This document shows, piece by piece, positions 11,047 to 21,959 of a DNA stretch of 64,000 nucleotides (the stretch's first letter is position 1; the number at the start of each line of letters is the position of its first letter). The DNA is from Citrobacter amalonaticus (GTDB lineage Bacteria; Pseudomonadota; Gammaproteobacteria; Enterobacterales; Enterobacteriaceae). Both the position numbers and the translations under genes were made by a program. The stretch spans positions 4,340,001 through 4,404,000 of the forward strand of contig JARDVN010000001.1 of the NCBI GenBank assembly GCA_028994555.1, in the 5' to 3' direction. The notes beneath the pieces were generated by a model, which did no database searches, had not been told where the DNA came from, and saw only the letters and a program-made list of their open reading frames with translations.

Positions 11047-11829
11047 TCAGTCGCCGTAGACGTTAAAGTCGAAGTACTTTTTCGCCATCTTGTCATAGGT
11101 GCCATCTTTGCGCAGATCGGCCAGCGCTTTATCAAAAGCGGCTTTCAGTTCGGCATCGTCTTTGCGTAAGCCAACCCCTGTCCCGTCGCCAAAGTACTTC
11201 TTATCTTTTACGGAAGGACCGGCAAAGGCATAGTCTTTGCCCGCAGGCTGTTTAAGGAAGCCTTCGCTGGCGGCAACTTCGTCCTGCAATGCCGCATCAA
11301 GACGACCGGCAGTTAAATCGGAATAAATCAGATCCTGATTGGCATAGGCCACCACATCCACGCCTTTGCTACGCCAGGTGTCATTGGCATACGCTTCCTG
11401 GGTAGAGCCCTGCAGCACGCCAACATGCTTACCTTTCAGCCCATCGAGTGTTGGTTGAATCGGCGAGCCTTTCGCCGCGATCAGACGTGAATCCGCCGCG
11501 TACAGCTTGTCGGAGAAGGCGATTTCCTGCTGACGCTTATCGGTAATCGAGAGCGAAGAGATAATGGCATCAATTTTCTTTGCTTTGAGCGACGGGATCA
11601 GCGCATCAAAATCACTGGCGACCCAGGTACATTTGACCTGCATACGCTTACACATCTCATTACCCAGATCGATATCAAAGCCGACGAAGTCGCCTTTGGC
11701 ATCTTTTGACGAGAACGGTGCGTAGGTTGTATCCGTCCCAATGCGCACCGTTTGCGGCAGCGCTGCATAGCTGGATGCCGCAGCGGAAAGACCGATCAGC
11801 AATGACAGAGCGAGAATTGACTTCTTCAT
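11047..11829 (-). CDS. argT: Lysine/arginine/ornithine-binding periplasmic protein ArgT
   Basis: Periplasmic solute-binding protein of 260 residues, same length as HisJ, feeding basic amino acids to HisQMP. The signal peptide [20 protein letters not shown], then YA, precedes mature [20 protein letters not shown]. It lies upstream of hisJ on the same strand with 249 bases between, consistent with a separately regulated duplicate. Its own sigma-54 promoter is visible upstream. Confidence 0.96.
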   Translation of the reverse strand: MKKSILALSLLIGLSAAASSYAALPQTVRIGTDTTYAPFSSKDAKGDFVGFDIDLGNEMCKRMQVKCTWVASDFDALIPSLKAKKIDAIISSLSITDKRQQEIAFSDKLYAADSRLIAAKGSPIQPTLDGLKGKHVGVLQGSTQEAYANDTWRSKGVDVVAYANQDLIYSDLTAGRLDAALQDEVAASEGFLKQPAGKDYAFAGPSVKDKKYFGDGTGVGLRKDDAELKAAFDKALADLRKDGTYDKMAKKYFDFNVYGD

Positions 11830-11896
11830 ACATACCCCTCAAGTGGAATGACTTTATTATGTTTTACGTTGTGTTGTGTGTTTGCAGGCTTTTTCA

Positions 11897-11912
11897 TGCA
11901 GGTCTTATGCCA
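11897..11912 (-). promoter_or_regulatory. Sigma-54 promoter for argT
   Basis: Minus-strand TGGCATAAGACCTGCA carries GG-N10-GC spacing with a slightly weaker -24 element than the hisJ site. It ends 68 bases before the argT ATG. Nitrogen-regulated transcription of argT through sigma-54 is established in Salmonella; here it is inferred from the motif. Confidence 0.75.
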
Positions 11913-12060
11913 TTTTCGCGCCGCTCGGGATATTCGACGTTAAATATGTTAATAAAACGTTGCAATATTGTCCTGATGTTGAAGATAGCAGGTCTGACGG
12001 ATGAACCGCAGCGTTTCAGATGGATTTAGCGAATTAAATGTTGAGGATATGATCGCGGTT

Positions 12061-12087
12061 ACAAAATTGCCCTGAAACAGGGCAATT
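12061..12087 (-). terminator. Hairpin downstream of ubiX
   Basis: Ten-bp perfect stem AATTGCCCTG/CAGGGCAATT around an AAA loop, followed on the minus strand by a short TT-rich stretch. It lies 32 bases after the ubiX stop. The T tract is poor, so termination is likely but not certain. The rest of the 289-base gap 11830-12118 holds the argT promoter and nothing else I can name. Confidence 0.6.
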
Positions 12088-12118
12088 GATGCAAAAAAGG
12101 CCCGCCGACGGGGCAATA

Positions 12119-12689
12119 TTATGCTCCCTGCCAACGGGTAAAAAAGGTCCTGCGGGAGGGCGATATCAAACTGATCGAGGACGCGATTAACTGTCTGATT
12201 TATCACATCATCCAGTGTCTGAGGACGATGATAAAACGCCGGAACCGGCGGCATAATGACCGCGCCAATTTCCGCCGCCTGGGTCAGTAAGCGCAAATGC
12301 CCCAGATGGAGCGGCGTTTCCCGAACGCACAGCACCAGCGGGCGGCGCTCTTTCAATACCACATCGGCAGCACGGGTTAACAGGCCATCAGTGTAGCTGT
12401 GCACGATACCGGAAAGGGTTTTGATGGAGCACGGAAGAATCACCATGCCGGCAGTCTGAAACGAGCCAGAAGAGATACTGGCGGCAATGTCACGCGCATC
12501 GTGTGTGACGCTGGCGAGCGACTGAACATCGCGCAGCGAGAAATCGGTCTCCAGCGACAGCGTCTGGCGGGCGGCCTGGCTCATGATGAGATGCGTTTCA
12601 ACATCCGGTACATCGCGCAACACCTGGAGCAGACGTACACCATAAATGGCGCCGCTGGCACCGCTAATCCCTACAATGAGTCGTTTCAT
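12119..12689 (-). CDS. ubiX: Flavin prenyltransferase UbiX (frameshifted)
   Basis: UbiX makes prenylated FMN, the cofactor of the UbiD decarboxylase in ubiquinone synthesis. The N-terminal flavin-binding motif IVGISGASGAIYGVRLL and SSGSFQTAGMVILPCSIKT are visible. As read the end is wrong; dropping one base from the A6 run at 12140-12145 gives DLFTRWQGA and a stop at 12119, 189 residues as in E. coli. It sits directly downstream of purF and cvpA. Confidence 0.92.
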
Positions 12690-12783
12690 GATTTATCGCC
12701 CTGGCTGACTTCTGGGCTGACTTTGCAGGATTTTGTGAGGAGTTGCAAGCGGGGGGCGGGATTGGCCCCCGGACAGGTCAGGA

Positions 12784-14302
12784 TTACCCTTCGTTATGCA
12801 TCTCAAGGTTTTCGACTTCGTTTTGCAACTGAACCGCTTTGGCGTCGTCGTTACGCAGGGAATCGAGGAAATCGAGATACTGCTGATCGACATCCTTTGT
12901 GACATATACGCCGTTAAACACGGAACATTCAAACTGCTGAATATCCGGGTTCTCAGCACGCACAGCCTCAATCAGATCGTCAAGATCCTGGAAGATAAGA
13001 CCATCTGCGCCGATGATCTGGCGAATCTCATCGACTTCGCGACCATGCGCAATCAATTCATTGGCCGTCGGCATATCGATACCGTACACGTTGGGGAAGC
13101 GAATTTCCGGTGCCGCAGAAGCGAGATAGACTTTTTTCGCCCCGGCCTCACGTGCCATCTCAATAATCTGCTCTGAGGTGGTGCCGCGTACAATGGAATC
13201 ATCCACCAGCAGAACGTTCTTATCGCGGAACTCTGCGCGGTTGGCATTCAGTTTACGACGAACGGACTTACGGCGCAGCTGCTGGCCGGGCATGATAAAC
13301 GTACGACCGACGTAGCGGTTTTTCACAAACCCCTGACGGTACGGCTTACCGAGGATACGGGCAATTTCCAGCGCGATATCGCAGGAGGTTTCCGGAATCG
13401 GAATGACCACATCGATATCCAGATCTTCCCACTCGCGAGCAATTTTTTCGCCAAGCTTGGTCCCCATATTCACACGGGCGCTGTAGACGGAAATCTTGTC
13501 GATGAAGGAATCCGGACGCGCGAAGTAAACATACTCGAACAGGCACGGATTACTGACCGGGTTTTCGGCACACTGACGGGTGAACAGTTGCCCTTTCTCC
13601 GTGATATAAACCGCTTCGCCCGACGCAACGTCACGCAGGAATTCAAAGCCCAGAGTATCCAGCGCGACGCTTTCAGACGCCACCATATATTCGGTACGAC
13701 CGTCGCCGATATCACGTTTACCCAGCACCAGCGGACGAATACCGTTCGGATCGCGAAAGGCCACCATCCCGTGACCGATAATCATCGCCACGCAGGCATA
13801 CGCGCCGCGAATCTGGCGGTTGGTCGCGGCAATCGCGGCAAAAATATTGTCTGCTTCCAGGGGATAGTGGCGGAAGTTATCCAGTTCGCTGGCGAAAATA
13901 TTGAGCAGAATCTCAGAATCTGAGGTGGTATTGATGTGGCGGCGCTTCTCTTCAAACAGCTTTTTTACGCAGTTCGTGGGCATTGGTCAGGTTGCCATTG
14001 TGGGCAAGCGTGATGCCATACGGGGAATTGACGTAGAAAGGTTGAGCTTCTGAGGCGCTGGAGCTGCCAGCCGTTGGGTAACGCACATGACCGATGCCCA
14101 TGTTGCCCTGCATACGCTGCATGTGGCGTGCTTCAAATACATCGCTCACCAGACCGTTTGCTTTACGTAAACGGAAGCAGTTGTTTGCATCGATAGTGAT
14201 GATGCCAGCGGCATCCTGACCACGGTGCTGAAGCACTGTTAAGGCGTCATAAATCGACTGGTTAACCGGCATAACACCGGCGATACCGACAATACCGCAC
14301 AT
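12784..14302 (-). CDS. purF: Amidophosphoribosyltransferase PurF (frameshifted)
   Basis: PurF catalyses the first step of purine synthesis, from PRPP and glutamine to phosphoribosylamine. The N-terminal nucleophile Cys2 follows the start ([15 protein letters not shown]), with the Ntn glutaminase domain to about residue 230, and a phosphoribosyltransferase domain with the PRPP loop [13 protein letters not shown]. The frame breaks at HELRKK because the T run at 13961-13966 has six bases; five restore [16 protein letters not shown]. The corrected length is 505 residues, as in E. coli. It is co-transcribed with cvpA, 33 bases upstream, under the PurR box. Confidence 0.94.
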
Positions 14303-14335
14303 ACGTCTTTTCCTCGTTAAGCTACAACCCAACGC

Positions 14336-14824
14336 TTATGCTCTGGGCAAGAAACTTGACGAGCTTTGCAGATAGTCAAAGAACCATCTGATGATGAAAC
14401 TGAACTCTGGGATCAACACTGACTTACTCCAGTCTTCACTTTTCGACAGACCGGTAAAGGTGTCGAGAAAGAACAGAATGGCAGCCACAATCAACACGCC
14501 GCGCAGAGCCCCGAAACAGACACCCAGAACCCGGTCAGTACCTGACAGACCGGTTTTCTCGACCAGTTGCCCTACCACGTAGTTCACAATGGCGCCGACA
14601 ATAAGCGTCGCGATAAACAGCACCGCGATGGCAATCCCGTTTCGAACCAGTTCGTCTTCAAAGCCCGAAAACCAGACAGACAGGTAAGTGTAGTAATGGC
14701 TGGCGACAAAGAAAGCACAACCCCATGTCACCAACGATAACGCTTCACGAACAAAGCCACGGATCAGGCTAACCAGACAGGAAAAACCAATCACCGCGAT
14801 AATGGCGTAATCAATCCAGACCAT
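14336..14824 (-). CDS. cvpA: CvpA family membrane protein
   Basis: An intact 162-residue inner-membrane protein with four predicted membrane segments, needed for colicin V production in E. coli; later work links it to envelope stress and bile resistance. It is the first gene of the purine-regulated cvpA-purF-ubiX unit and starts MVWIDYAIIAVIGFSCLVSL. Confidence 0.94.
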   Translation of the reverse strand: MVWIDYAIIAVIGFSCLVSLIRGFVREALSLVTWGCAFFVASHYYTYLSVWFSGFEDELVRNGIAIAVLFIATLIVGAIVNYVVGQLVEKTGLSGTDRVLGVCFGALRGVLIVAAILFFLDTFTGLSKSEDWSKSVLIPEFSFIIRWFFDYLQSSSSFLPRA

Positions 14825-14880
14825 ATGTGTCCCACGATTTTACGCCCTGTCGTCCTGTTCGGGGCGCATTCTAACAGAAA

Positions 14881-14896
14881 AAGAAAACGTTTGCGT
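14881..14896 (-). promoter_or_regulatory. PurR operator upstream of cvpA-purF
   Basis: Minus-strand ACGCAAACGTTTTCTT matches the PUR box consensus ACGCAAACGTTTNCNT and lies 57 bases upstream of the cvpA start. It fits the known purine repression of cvpA-purF. Confidence 0.9.
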
Positions 14897-14920
14897 AGGG
14901 ATTTCCTTCCCGCGCGTAAA

Positions 14921-14952
14921 TAAAAATGGCGCTGAAAAAAACTTCAACGCCA
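14921..14952 (-). terminator. Terminator downstream of dedD
   Basis: Minus-strand stem TGGCGTTGAA/TTCAGCGCCA (one mismatch) with a T-rich loop, followed by five Ts. It lies beyond the REP-like region that follows the dedD stop. Confidence 0.72.
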
Positions 14953-14974
14953 TACGGTTTTATGCCTCTTCGGG

Positions 14975-15061
14975 CATTGCCGGACGCGGTACAAACACCT
15001 TATCCGGCCTACAAACAACTCGGTGCCAGGCCCGATAAGACGCCAGCGTCATCATCAGGCA
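14975..15061. repeat. REP-like (degenerate BIME) sequence after dedD
   Basis: Contains TTGCCGGACGCGGT, CCTTATCCGGCCTACAA and GCCCGATAAGACGCCAGCGT, the pieces of an inverted REP pair, but with more mismatches than the pair at 9889. It sits between the dedD stop and the dedD terminator. Confidence 0.72.
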
Positions 15062-15069
15062 ACCCTCAC

Positions 15070-15747
15070 TTAGTTCGGGCTGTACCCCATCACCACTCCG
15101 CTTAATCCGGAGATTTGCTGCAGCTCGCCGAGCGAGCCTTTCAGCTTGTCGCGTGAGGCATCCGGCCCCACGAGAATACGGGTTATTTTACCCTGTACTG
15201 GCGTTGACGGTGAAGTATATACCCGGAACCCCGCACTACGAAGCTTACCTACGATCTCATTGACCTTGTCGGCATTTTTCAGTGCACCGAGCTGCACAAC
15301 GTAGGCTTTACCCGTCGGCGCCGGTTTCTCTTCCGGCGCCGGTTTTGGCGCAGGAGCAGGCGTTGCCTCTACAGGCGGCTGTGGCTTCGGTTGCGGCTTC
15401 GGTTTTTCAACCGGTTTTGGTTTGGGTTGTTCTACCGGCGCTGGCGTCGTCTCAATCTCAGGATTATTCGCTGAGGCATAGCGTGATGGATCCAGCGACG
15501 GTGCCGCCGCATCACCTGCCCGCACCTCTTCCGCCGCCCCTTCCGGCGGCTGGGTCGGTAATGCCTGTGTAGCCGCTGGCATCATATCCGGTTCATCGCG
15601 ATCGCCTGGTTTCGGCACCAGCGGGATCGCCGCAAATTCATCCTGATAATGTTTTTTCTGCCCGTCGAGCAGCCCGGGCAGCACAATCACTCCCAGCGCG
15701 ACCAGCACAATCGTGCCGACTAAACGATTCTGAAACTTACTCGCCAC
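15070..15747 (-). CDS. dedD: Cell division protein DedD (SPOR domain)
   Basis: A bitopic inner-membrane protein of 225 residues. A short cytoplasmic N-terminus is followed by one membrane segment (LVGTIVLVALGVIVLPGLLD), a proline/lysine/glutamate-rich periplasmic linker (about residues 50-145, PKPQPKPQPPVEATP repeats) and a C-terminal SPOR domain that binds denuded septal peptidoglycan (KAYVVQLGALKNADKVNEIV). It accumulates at the septum in E. coli. Its start overlaps the end of folC by 11 bases. Confidence 0.94.
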   Translation of the reverse strand: MASKFQNRLVGTIVLVALGVIVLPGLLDGQKKHYQDEFAAIPLVPKPGDRDEPDMMPAATQALPTQPPEGAAEEVRAGDAAAPSLDPSRYASANNPEIETTPAPVEQPKPKPVEKPKPQPKPQPPVEATPAPAPKPAPEEKPAPTGKAYVVQLGALKNADKVNEIVGKLRSAGFRVYTSPSTPVQGKITRILVGPDASRDKLKGSLGELQQISGLSGVVMGYSPN

Positions 15748-17005
15748 CGATTCTCCCCGCGTCCATCACTTCCATGACATGTGCTACCGTGTGAAATGAT
15801 CCACACACCAGTACGGTATCTTCCGGTCTCGCGTCTGCCAGAGCAGCCTGCCATGCCAGCGCGACACTGTCATAGACACTGCCGTTACCAAGATGTTCCA
15901 GCAGTTGTTCTGCCGTCGCGCCCCGTGGGCCTTCCAGCGGTGCACAATACCAGTCGTCGACCACGCTTTTCAACCAGGCCAACGTTCCCGCAATATCCTT
16001 ATCATGTAGCATACCGATAACGGCAAGAACGCGCCCCTTTTTCGGCAACATTTTCAGCCGCCCGGTCAGATATTCCGCCGCATGGGGATTATGTGCCACA
16101 TCAAGGATCACGCGCGGCGACTCGCTCACAATCTGGAAACGTCCCGGCAAAATCGCCCGGGCGATACCGTCGCGGATCGCCTGCTCACTGATGTTCAGAC
16201 TACTGGCGCGCAATGCCGCCAGTGCGGTTGCCGCGTTAGGTTGCGGAACCTGTGGCAGCGGTAAATCGGTCAATGTGCCGTGACGATCGCTAAAGGACCA
16301 GCCCGTCTCCGTTATCGTAAACTGCCAGTCCACACCGCGACGCTGTAACAGCGCGCCTTTTTCCTGCGCGACATCCGCAATGGTATAAGGCATTTCCGGT
16401 TCACCAACGATTGCCGGCTTTTCCGCACGGAAGATACCGGCCTTTTCGCGGCCAATGCTTTCGCGGTCCGGCCCCAGCCAGTCGGTATGATCCAGCGCAA
16501 TACTGGTGATCACAGCAACATCGGCATCGACGATGTTGGTCGCGTCCAGTCGTCCACCCAGCCCGACTTCCAGAATCACCACATCCAGTTGCGCCTGCTT
16601 AAACAGCCACAGCGCGGACAGGGTTCCGTATTCAAAGTAGGTCAGCGAGATATCCCCACGCGCCGCTTCGATCTCGGCAAAGGATTCAGTGTGAGCCGCT
16701 TCCGGCAGTTCATTACCCTTCACGCGCACACGCTCGGTATAGCGCACCAGATGCGGCGAGCTGTAAACCCCGACGTTATACCCGGCCGCAGTCAGCACTG
16801 CTTCCAGCGTCCGGCAGGTGGTGCCTTTGCCATTGGTTCCGGCGACGGTGAACACCACGGGCGCAGGTTTCAGGACGCCCAGTCGCGCAGCCACCTGGCT
16901 TACGCGCTCAAGGCCCAGATCGATCGTTTTCGCGTGGAGATTTTCCAGATAAGAAAGCCACGAGGCCAGGGGCGACGTGGCTTTAGGAATACGTTTGTTA
17001 TTCAT
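15737..17005 (-). CDS. folC: Bifunctional dihydrofolate synthase/folylpolyglutamate synthase
   Basis: An intact 422-residue Mur-ligase-like enzyme that adds glutamate to dihydropteroate and then extends folate polyglutamates. The ATP-binding P loop is VAGTNGKGTTCRTLE (about residues 54-68); the ligase motif EVGLGGRLDATNIVD and the C-terminal HNPHAAEYLTGRL follow. It lies between accD and dedD on the same strand. Confidence 0.96.
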   Translation of the reverse strand: MNNKRIPKATSPLASWLSYLENLHAKTIDLGLERVSQVAARLGVLKPAPVVFTVAGTNGKGTTCRTLEAVLTAAGYNVGVYSSPHLVRYTERVRVKGNELPEAAHTESFAEIEAARGDISLTYFEYGTLSALWLFKQAQLDVVILEVGLGGRLDATNIVDADVAVITSIALDHTDWLGPDRESIGREKAGIFRAEKPAIVGEPEMPYTIADVAQEKGALLQRRGVDWQFTITETGWSFSDRHGTLTDLPLPQVPQPNAATALAALRASSLNISEQAIRDGIARAILPGRFQIVSESPRVILDVAHNPHAAEYLTGRLKMLPKKGRVLAVIGMLHDKDIAGTLAWLKSVVDDWYCAPLEGPRGATAEQLLEHLGNGSVYDSVALAWQAALADARPEDTVLVCGSFHTVAHVMEVMDAGRIGGE

Positions 17006-17030
17006 GATGCCCGTAAAATCGTTACGTTGA

Positions 17031-17068
17031 GAAAAGCAAAAGGGCAGCGCCTGTGGCCCTGCCCTTTT
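17031..17068 (-). terminator. Terminator after accD
   Basis: Minus-strand stem AAAAGGGCAG/CTGCCCTTTT (plus-strand 17038-17047 and 17059-17068) followed by GCTTTT. It begins just after the accD stop and separates accD from folC. Confidence 0.82.
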
Positions 17069-17074
17069 CAGTTA

Positions 17075-17989
17075 TCAGGCCTCGGGTTCCTGATCCGGCA
17101 CCGGCGGCACCACCACGCCTTCACGCGGGGTATCCGGATTTGGCGCCGGCAGATTCATCAGCTTCGCCAGAATGCTCGCCAGTTTCAGGCGCATCTCCGG
17201 GCGGCGGACAATCATATCAATCGCGCCCTTTTCGATCAGAAACTCACTGCGCTGGAATCCCGGCGGCAGTTTCTCACGTACGGTTTGCTCAATAACGCGC
17301 GGACCCGCGAAGCCGATCAGCGCTTTCGGTTCAGCAATGTTGAGATCGCCGAGCATTGCGAAGCTTGCTGAGACACCGCCCATCGTTGGGTCGGTCAGCA
17401 CGGAGATGTACGGCAGACCGCGCTCCTGCATTTTTGCCAGCGCCGCAGAGGTTTTCGCCATCTGCATCAGCGACATCAGCGCTTCCTGCATACGCGCGCC
17501 GCCGGAGGCGGAAAAGCACACCAGCGGGCAGTTATCTTCCAGCGCCTGCTCAACGGCACGCACAAAACGTGCGCCAACCACAGACCCCATTGAGCCGCCC
17601 ATGAAAGCAAACTCAAATGCCGCTGCCACAACTGGCATGCCGTGAAGCGTACCTTTCATCACCACCAGCGCATCTTTTTCGCCGGTTTCCTTTTGCGCGG
17701 ACGCCAGACGGTCTTTATATTTCTTGGAGTCACGGAACTTCAGCACGTCTTTCGGCTCAAGTTCGCTCCCCAGCTCCACCAGCGTTCCCTCATCTAACAG
17801 GCTATGCAGGCGGTTACGCGCCGACATACGCATGTGATGGTCACACTTCGGACAGACCTCAAGATTACGTTCCAGCTCAGCACGGTATAAAACCTGACCG
17901 CAGCTATCGCACTTAGTCCACACCCCTTCAGGAATGCTTGCCTTGCGGGTGGGAGTAATGTTGCTTTTAATTCGTTCAATCCAGCTCAT
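17075..17989 (-). CDS. accD: Acetyl-CoA carboxylase carboxyltransferase subunit beta
   Basis: An intact 304-residue subunit that with AccA transfers carboxyl from carboxybiotin to acetyl-CoA, giving malonyl-CoA. The N-terminal four-cysteine zinc ribbon is at C27, C30, C46 and C49 (CDSC...CPKC), and the crotonase-like domain carries [11 protein letters not shown]. The ATG at 17989 ([10 protein letters not shown]) gives the E. coli length; the frame stays open upstream to 18082 without a better start. Confidence 0.96.
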   Translation of the reverse strand: MSWIERIKSNITPTRKASIPEGVWTKCDSCGQVLYRAELERNLEVCPKCDHHMRMSARNRLHSLLDEGTLVELGSELEPKDVLKFRDSKKYKDRLASAQKETGEKDALVVMKGTLHGMPVVAAAFEFAFMGGSMGSVVGARFVRAVEQALEDNCPLVCFSASGGARMQEALMSLMQMAKTSAALAKMQERGLPYISVLTDPTMGGVSASFAMLGDLNIAEPKALIGFAGPRVIEQTVREKLPPGFQRSEFLIEKGAIDMIVRRPEMRLKLASILAKLMNLPAPNPDTPREGVVVPPVPDQEPEA

Positions 17990-18142
17990 TGATAACCTTT
18001 CTGCCTGAACCTGGTGTGTTCCAGTTTTGCCGTGGGGGCGCATAATGCCATTTTTGCCCCCAACAGACCATGAATGTTGCACATTAAAACATAACAGCCC
18101 GAAACTTTGGATAAAAAAGTGGTCGAACCGCCGAGTTAGTTT

Positions 18143-18804
18143 CTATTTTGTTACACGTGACGCAGCGCGTTTATGGCGAATGATTTCCACCACGCCCGGC
18201 AGGATCGATACCACAATAATCCCGACTATCAGCAACTTAAGGTTGTTCTGAATCATCGGAATGGTGCCGAAGAAGTAACCGGCATAGGTAAAGAGCAGAA
18301 CCCACAGCAGCGCGCCTATCACGTTATACGCCGCAAAATGACGATACGACATATGTCCCATTCCCGCCACAAACGGCGCAAAGGTTCTGACGATCGGCAC
18401 AAAACGGGCGAGAATGATGGTTTTTCCACCGTGTTTTTCGTAAAACTGGTGTGTTTTATCCAGATAGCTGCGACGGAAAATCTTTGAGTCCGGGTTACTG
18501 AATAACTTCTCACCGAACAGTCGACCAATCGTGTAGTTCACCGCGTCGCCGACAATCGCGGCAATCAGCATCAACACCACCATCAGGTGCACATTAAGAT
18601 CGTTGGTGCCAAGCGACGCCAGCGCCCCCCGCCACAAACAGCAGGGAATCCCCCCGGCAGAAACGGCGTGACCACCAGTCCGGTTTCACAGAATAAAATC
18701 AGGAACAAAATTGCGTAAACCCAGACGCCGTACTCTGCGACCAGTTCCGCCAGGTGCACATCAATGTGCAGGATAAAATCGATGAGAAAGTAAATCAGGT
18801 CCAT
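18143..18804 (-). CDS. dedA: DedA family membrane protein (two frameshifts)
   Basis: Polytopic inner-membrane protein of the DedA/SNARE-associated family, linked to undecaprenyl phosphate or lipid flipping. The N-terminus [20 protein letters not shown] and the downstream [20 protein letters not shown] and [20 protein letters not shown] (conserved R and G) are clear. Two C6 runs at 18650-18655 and 18625-18630 each hold one base too many; with five each, the middle reads [20 protein letters not shown] and the protein has 219 residues, as in E. coli. Confidence 0.92.
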
Positions 18805-18828
18805 AGTTGCGCCTTTATACGACTCGAA

Positions 18829-19641
18829 TTAGTCCGCCAGAAAGAGCGGGCCCATAGGCGGTTTTGGAAGGTCAAACCGGTCAGGGTAGTCCACCGCAAC
18901 CAGATACAGTCCTTCGGCCTTCGCCGTTGCCGCCGCAAGCGTTCTGTCCTTTGCCGCTAACAGCTCTGCTATCCAGCTCTCCGGCTGGTTGTGGGCGCCT
19001 ACTTCCATCAGGCTGCCAACAATGTTCCTGACCATATGATGTACAAAGGCATTCGCTTTGATATCGACCACCACATACGCCCCATGGCGCGACACCGTAA
19101 TATGCATCACGTTGCGCCACGGCGTGCGGGACTGACACTGGACGGCGCGAAACGACGTAAAGTCATTCTCGCCAATCAGACACTGCGCCGCACGATGCAT
19201 GCGTTCGGCGTCCAGCGGCTCGTAATAATGCGTCACACCTTTGCCTAACACCGCCGGACGTAACCGATGATTGTAGATGATGTAACGATATCGGCGAGCC
19301 GTGGCACTGAATCGCGCGTGAAAATCTTCCGGTACAGCTTTCACCCATCGCACCGCAATGTCACCAGGCAAATTCGCATTTACACCCAATGTCCATGCCG
19401 CATCTTTACGCAGCGCGGTGGTTTCAAAATGCACAACCTGTCCGGTGCCGTGCACACCGGCATCGGTGCGTCCGGCGCAAAAGACGTTAATCGGCTCATT
19501 GGCGACCTGAGAAAGCGCCTTTTCCAGCTTTTCCTGCACACTGCGGACTTCATTCTGACGCTGCCAGCCATAATATTTGCTACCGTCATACTCGATGCCC
19601 AGCGCAATTTTATACACCGGCGGTTGTTGCTGGTCAGACAT
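18829..19641 (-). CDS. truA: tRNA pseudouridine(38-40) synthase TruA
   Basis: An intact 270-residue pseudouridine synthase acting on positions 38-40 of the tRNA anticodon arm. The catalytic aspartate lies in [18 protein letters not shown] (about residue 60). Its ATG shares one base with the usg stop codon (TGATG), so the two are translationally coupled. Confidence 0.96.
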   Translation of the reverse strand: MSDQQQPPVYKIALGIEYDGSKYYGWQRQNEVRSVQEKLEKALSQVANEPINVFCAGRTDAGVHGTGQVVHFETTALRKDAAWTLGVNANLPGDIAVRWVKAVPEDFHARFSATARRYRYIIYNHRLRPAVLGKGVTHYYEPLDAERMHRAAQCLIGENDFTSFRAVQCQSRTPWRNVMHITVSRHGAYVVVDIKANAFVHHMVRNIVGSLMEVGAHNQPESWIAELLAAKDRTLAAATAKAEGLYLVAVDYPDRFDLPKPPMGPLFLAD

Positions 19642-20655
19642 CAGTACAGGTACTCCTGCACCAGTTTTTCCGCAATTTTCACCGCCATCAGCGCGCCGCC
19701 AAAGCGGACGTTATCCGCCACGGACCAGAACTGAACCTGTTCCGGCATGCCGTAATCGTTACGCACGCAGCCTACAGACAGATGCGCGCTGCCTGAAGCG
19801 TCGCCAACCTGAGTCGGGAAATCGCTTTCTTCTGACAGCACAATGTCTTCGCCGCGGGAAAAGGCATCGCGCGCCTCTTCGGCCGCCAGCGGACGCAGCG
19901 CTTCAAATGCCACCATCTGCGCGTGACCGTAAAACACCGGTGACTGTACGCAGTTTGCCGAGATCAACAACCCGTCATCTTGCATGATTTTGCGTACTTC
20001 ATCGACGATCCGGCGTTCTTCACGCACGCTGCCTTCTCGATCCGGTAACAGCGGCAACATGTTGAACGCCAGCTGGCGACCAAAGAAATCATCTTCATCG
20101 ATGGGGATCCCATTCAGCAGTTTCGCGCTCTGTCCGGCCAGCGCATCGACCGCTTTTTTACCCTGAGCGGATGCCGAAAGTAGACTGGTTACGGTGATGC
20201 GAGAAAGCCCCCCCCTGATCGATAAGCGGTTTCAGCGCGGCCAGCAGTTGGCTGGTCAGGCTGTTCGGCACGGCGATCACGTTGCGATTGCGATAGTCCG
20301 CCAGCACGAACGGATTCACTTCCGGCACCACCAGCGGAACGTCGGGTTCAAGCGCGAACAGACCGCTGGAATCAATGACCAGACAGCCCGCGTTTGTCGC
20401 CTCTTCAACCCAGGCCGCCGTGGCTTCAACGCCAGCAACAAAAAAAGCCAGTTGCGCCTGCGTCCAGTCAAATTCGGCCGCATCCTGCACAATCACTGAT
20501 TTACCACCAAAGCGCAGATGTTCGCCCGCGCTTTCATTACGTGCCAGCGCAAAAATTTCCCCAACCGGGAACTGACGTTCAGCCAGGGTTTCAAACAACG
20601 CTTCGCCAACGGCGCCCGTCGCGCCGAGGACGGCAATATTCCAGCCTTCAGACAT
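19641..20655 (-). CDS. usg: Semialdehyde dehydrogenase family protein Usg (frameshifted)
   Basis: A homologue of aspartate-semialdehyde dehydrogenase (NAD(P)-binding [20 protein letters not shown] at the N-terminus) of unknown function, lying between pdxB and truA as in E. coli. The C8 run at 20208-20215 has one extra base; seven give [20 protein letters not shown] and 337 residues, the E. coli length. The catalytic cysteine of true semialdehyde dehydrogenases is not obvious in the readable part. Confidence 0.91.
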
Positions 20656-20722
20656 GGTGGTTTACTCCAGAAAAGCATAAGCCTCCCTGGCGATTATTCG
20701 TCAGGGGGGCATTAAGAAGACA

Positions 20723-21859
20723 TTAACGTGTCGGGTGATGAACCGCGTTAAAACCCAGTTTACACAGTAACGCCGCCGCATCTGCGTCGTCGCACATCAC
20801 ATACAGTGAAGACCATTCACGACGCTCGAGGTAATTTTTGCGCAGTTTATCAAATTCACCCGGTATTCCGGCAACGTTGCGCAGCGGCGCATCGTCGCGG
20901 CGCACATCATACACCAAATGCACCAGTCTTTTCAGCGTCGGCTGATCCAACGGGCCATGCAGCGTAATGCGGCCAAATTCCGGGGCCGGCAGCAGGGTAT
21001 CCAGCGCGACATGCTGCTCATGACCGATAAATGCGCTATATGCTTCAAAGACCTGTGTGGTGCCGCGCGCTTTGCCTTCCAGCGTGTAGCCCGCAATGTG
21101 CGCCGTGCCAATATCGATCGTGTTCAACAGATCGACATTCAGGTCCGGCTCGCCTTCCCAGACATCCAGAACCACACTCAGATCCTGTCCGGCAGTAAGA
21201 CGCGCCAGCAACGCGGCGTTATCCACCACGGCGCCACGACAGGCATTAATCAGAATAGAGCCCGGTTTCAGGCGGCTAATCAGCGCGTCATCGGCCAGAT
21301 GCAGCGTTTTGTAAGGCCCTTCTTTAAACAGCGGCGTGTGGAAAGTCAGGATATCGGCTTCTTGTACCAGCGCATCAAGCGAACGGAAATCGCCCTCGTC
21401 CCCGCGATCCGCACGGGGTGGATCGCATAACAGCGTGCGGATCCCCAGCGCTTCCAGCCGCGCCTGCAGGCGTCCACCGACGTTACCCACGCCGACAATC
21501 CCGACGGTACGGTCGCGTAACGCGAATCCGTCACGTTCTGCCAGCATCAGTAGCGCCGAGAAAACATATTCCACCACCGCAATGGCATTACAGCCGGGCG
21601 CCGCTGAAAATCCAATCCCCGCCTGCTTAAGCCAGGCATCGTCAACGTGGTCAGTGCCTGCGGTTGCTGTACCCACAAACTTGATGGCTTTCCCCTCCAG
21701 CAGCGACGCGTTCACTTTGGTGACCGAACGCACCATTAACGCATCGGCATCATCCAGCTCAGCGACAGGAATGGGACGTCCGGGAACCGCTTTGACTTCA
21801 CCCAGACGACTAAATAATTCGCGGGCATAAGGCATATTTTCATCAACGAGAATTTTCAC
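20723..21859 (-). CDS. pdxB: Erythronate-4-phosphate dehydrogenase
   Basis: An intact 378-residue D-isomer-specific 2-hydroxyacid dehydrogenase, the second step of DXP-dependent pyridoxal phosphate synthesis. The NAD-binding motif is [20 protein letters not shown]; the active-site arginine and histidine lie in [11 protein letters not shown] and [15 protein letters not shown]-terminal PdxB dimerisation domain is present. It heads the pdxB-usg-truA-dedA-accD-folC-dedD run. Confidence 0.96.
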   Translation of the reverse strand: MKILVDENMPYARELFSRLGEVKAVPGRPIPVAELDDADALMVRSVTKVNASLLEGKAIKFVGTATAGTDHVDDAWLKQAGIGFSAAPGCNAIAVVEYVFSALLMLAERDGFALRDRTVGIVGVGNVGGRLQARLEALGIRTLLCDPPRADRGDEGDFRSLDALVQEADILTFHTPLFKEGPYKTLHLADDALISRLKPGSILINACRGAVVDNAALLARLTAGQDLSVVLDVWEGEPDLNVDLLNTIDIGTAHIAGYTLEGKARGTTQVFEAYSAFIGHEQHVALDTLLPAPEFGRITLHGPLDQPTLKRLVHLVYDVRRDDAPLRNVAGIPGEFDKLRKNYLERREWSSLYVMCDDADAAALLCKLGFNAVHHPTR

Positions 21860-21959
21860 GTCTGTCGTACCTGTTTGAGAACGAGAGTTAACCGGGCAAG
21901 TGTGCCATAATCTGGCCGCCAGGCATACTTTGCTAAGATTGATGGTTTAAGGATAAGTG

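Noticed and set aside
16487..17371. Long plus-strand open frame across folC and accD
   Set aside because: It is antisense to two certain genes and its translation resembles no family.
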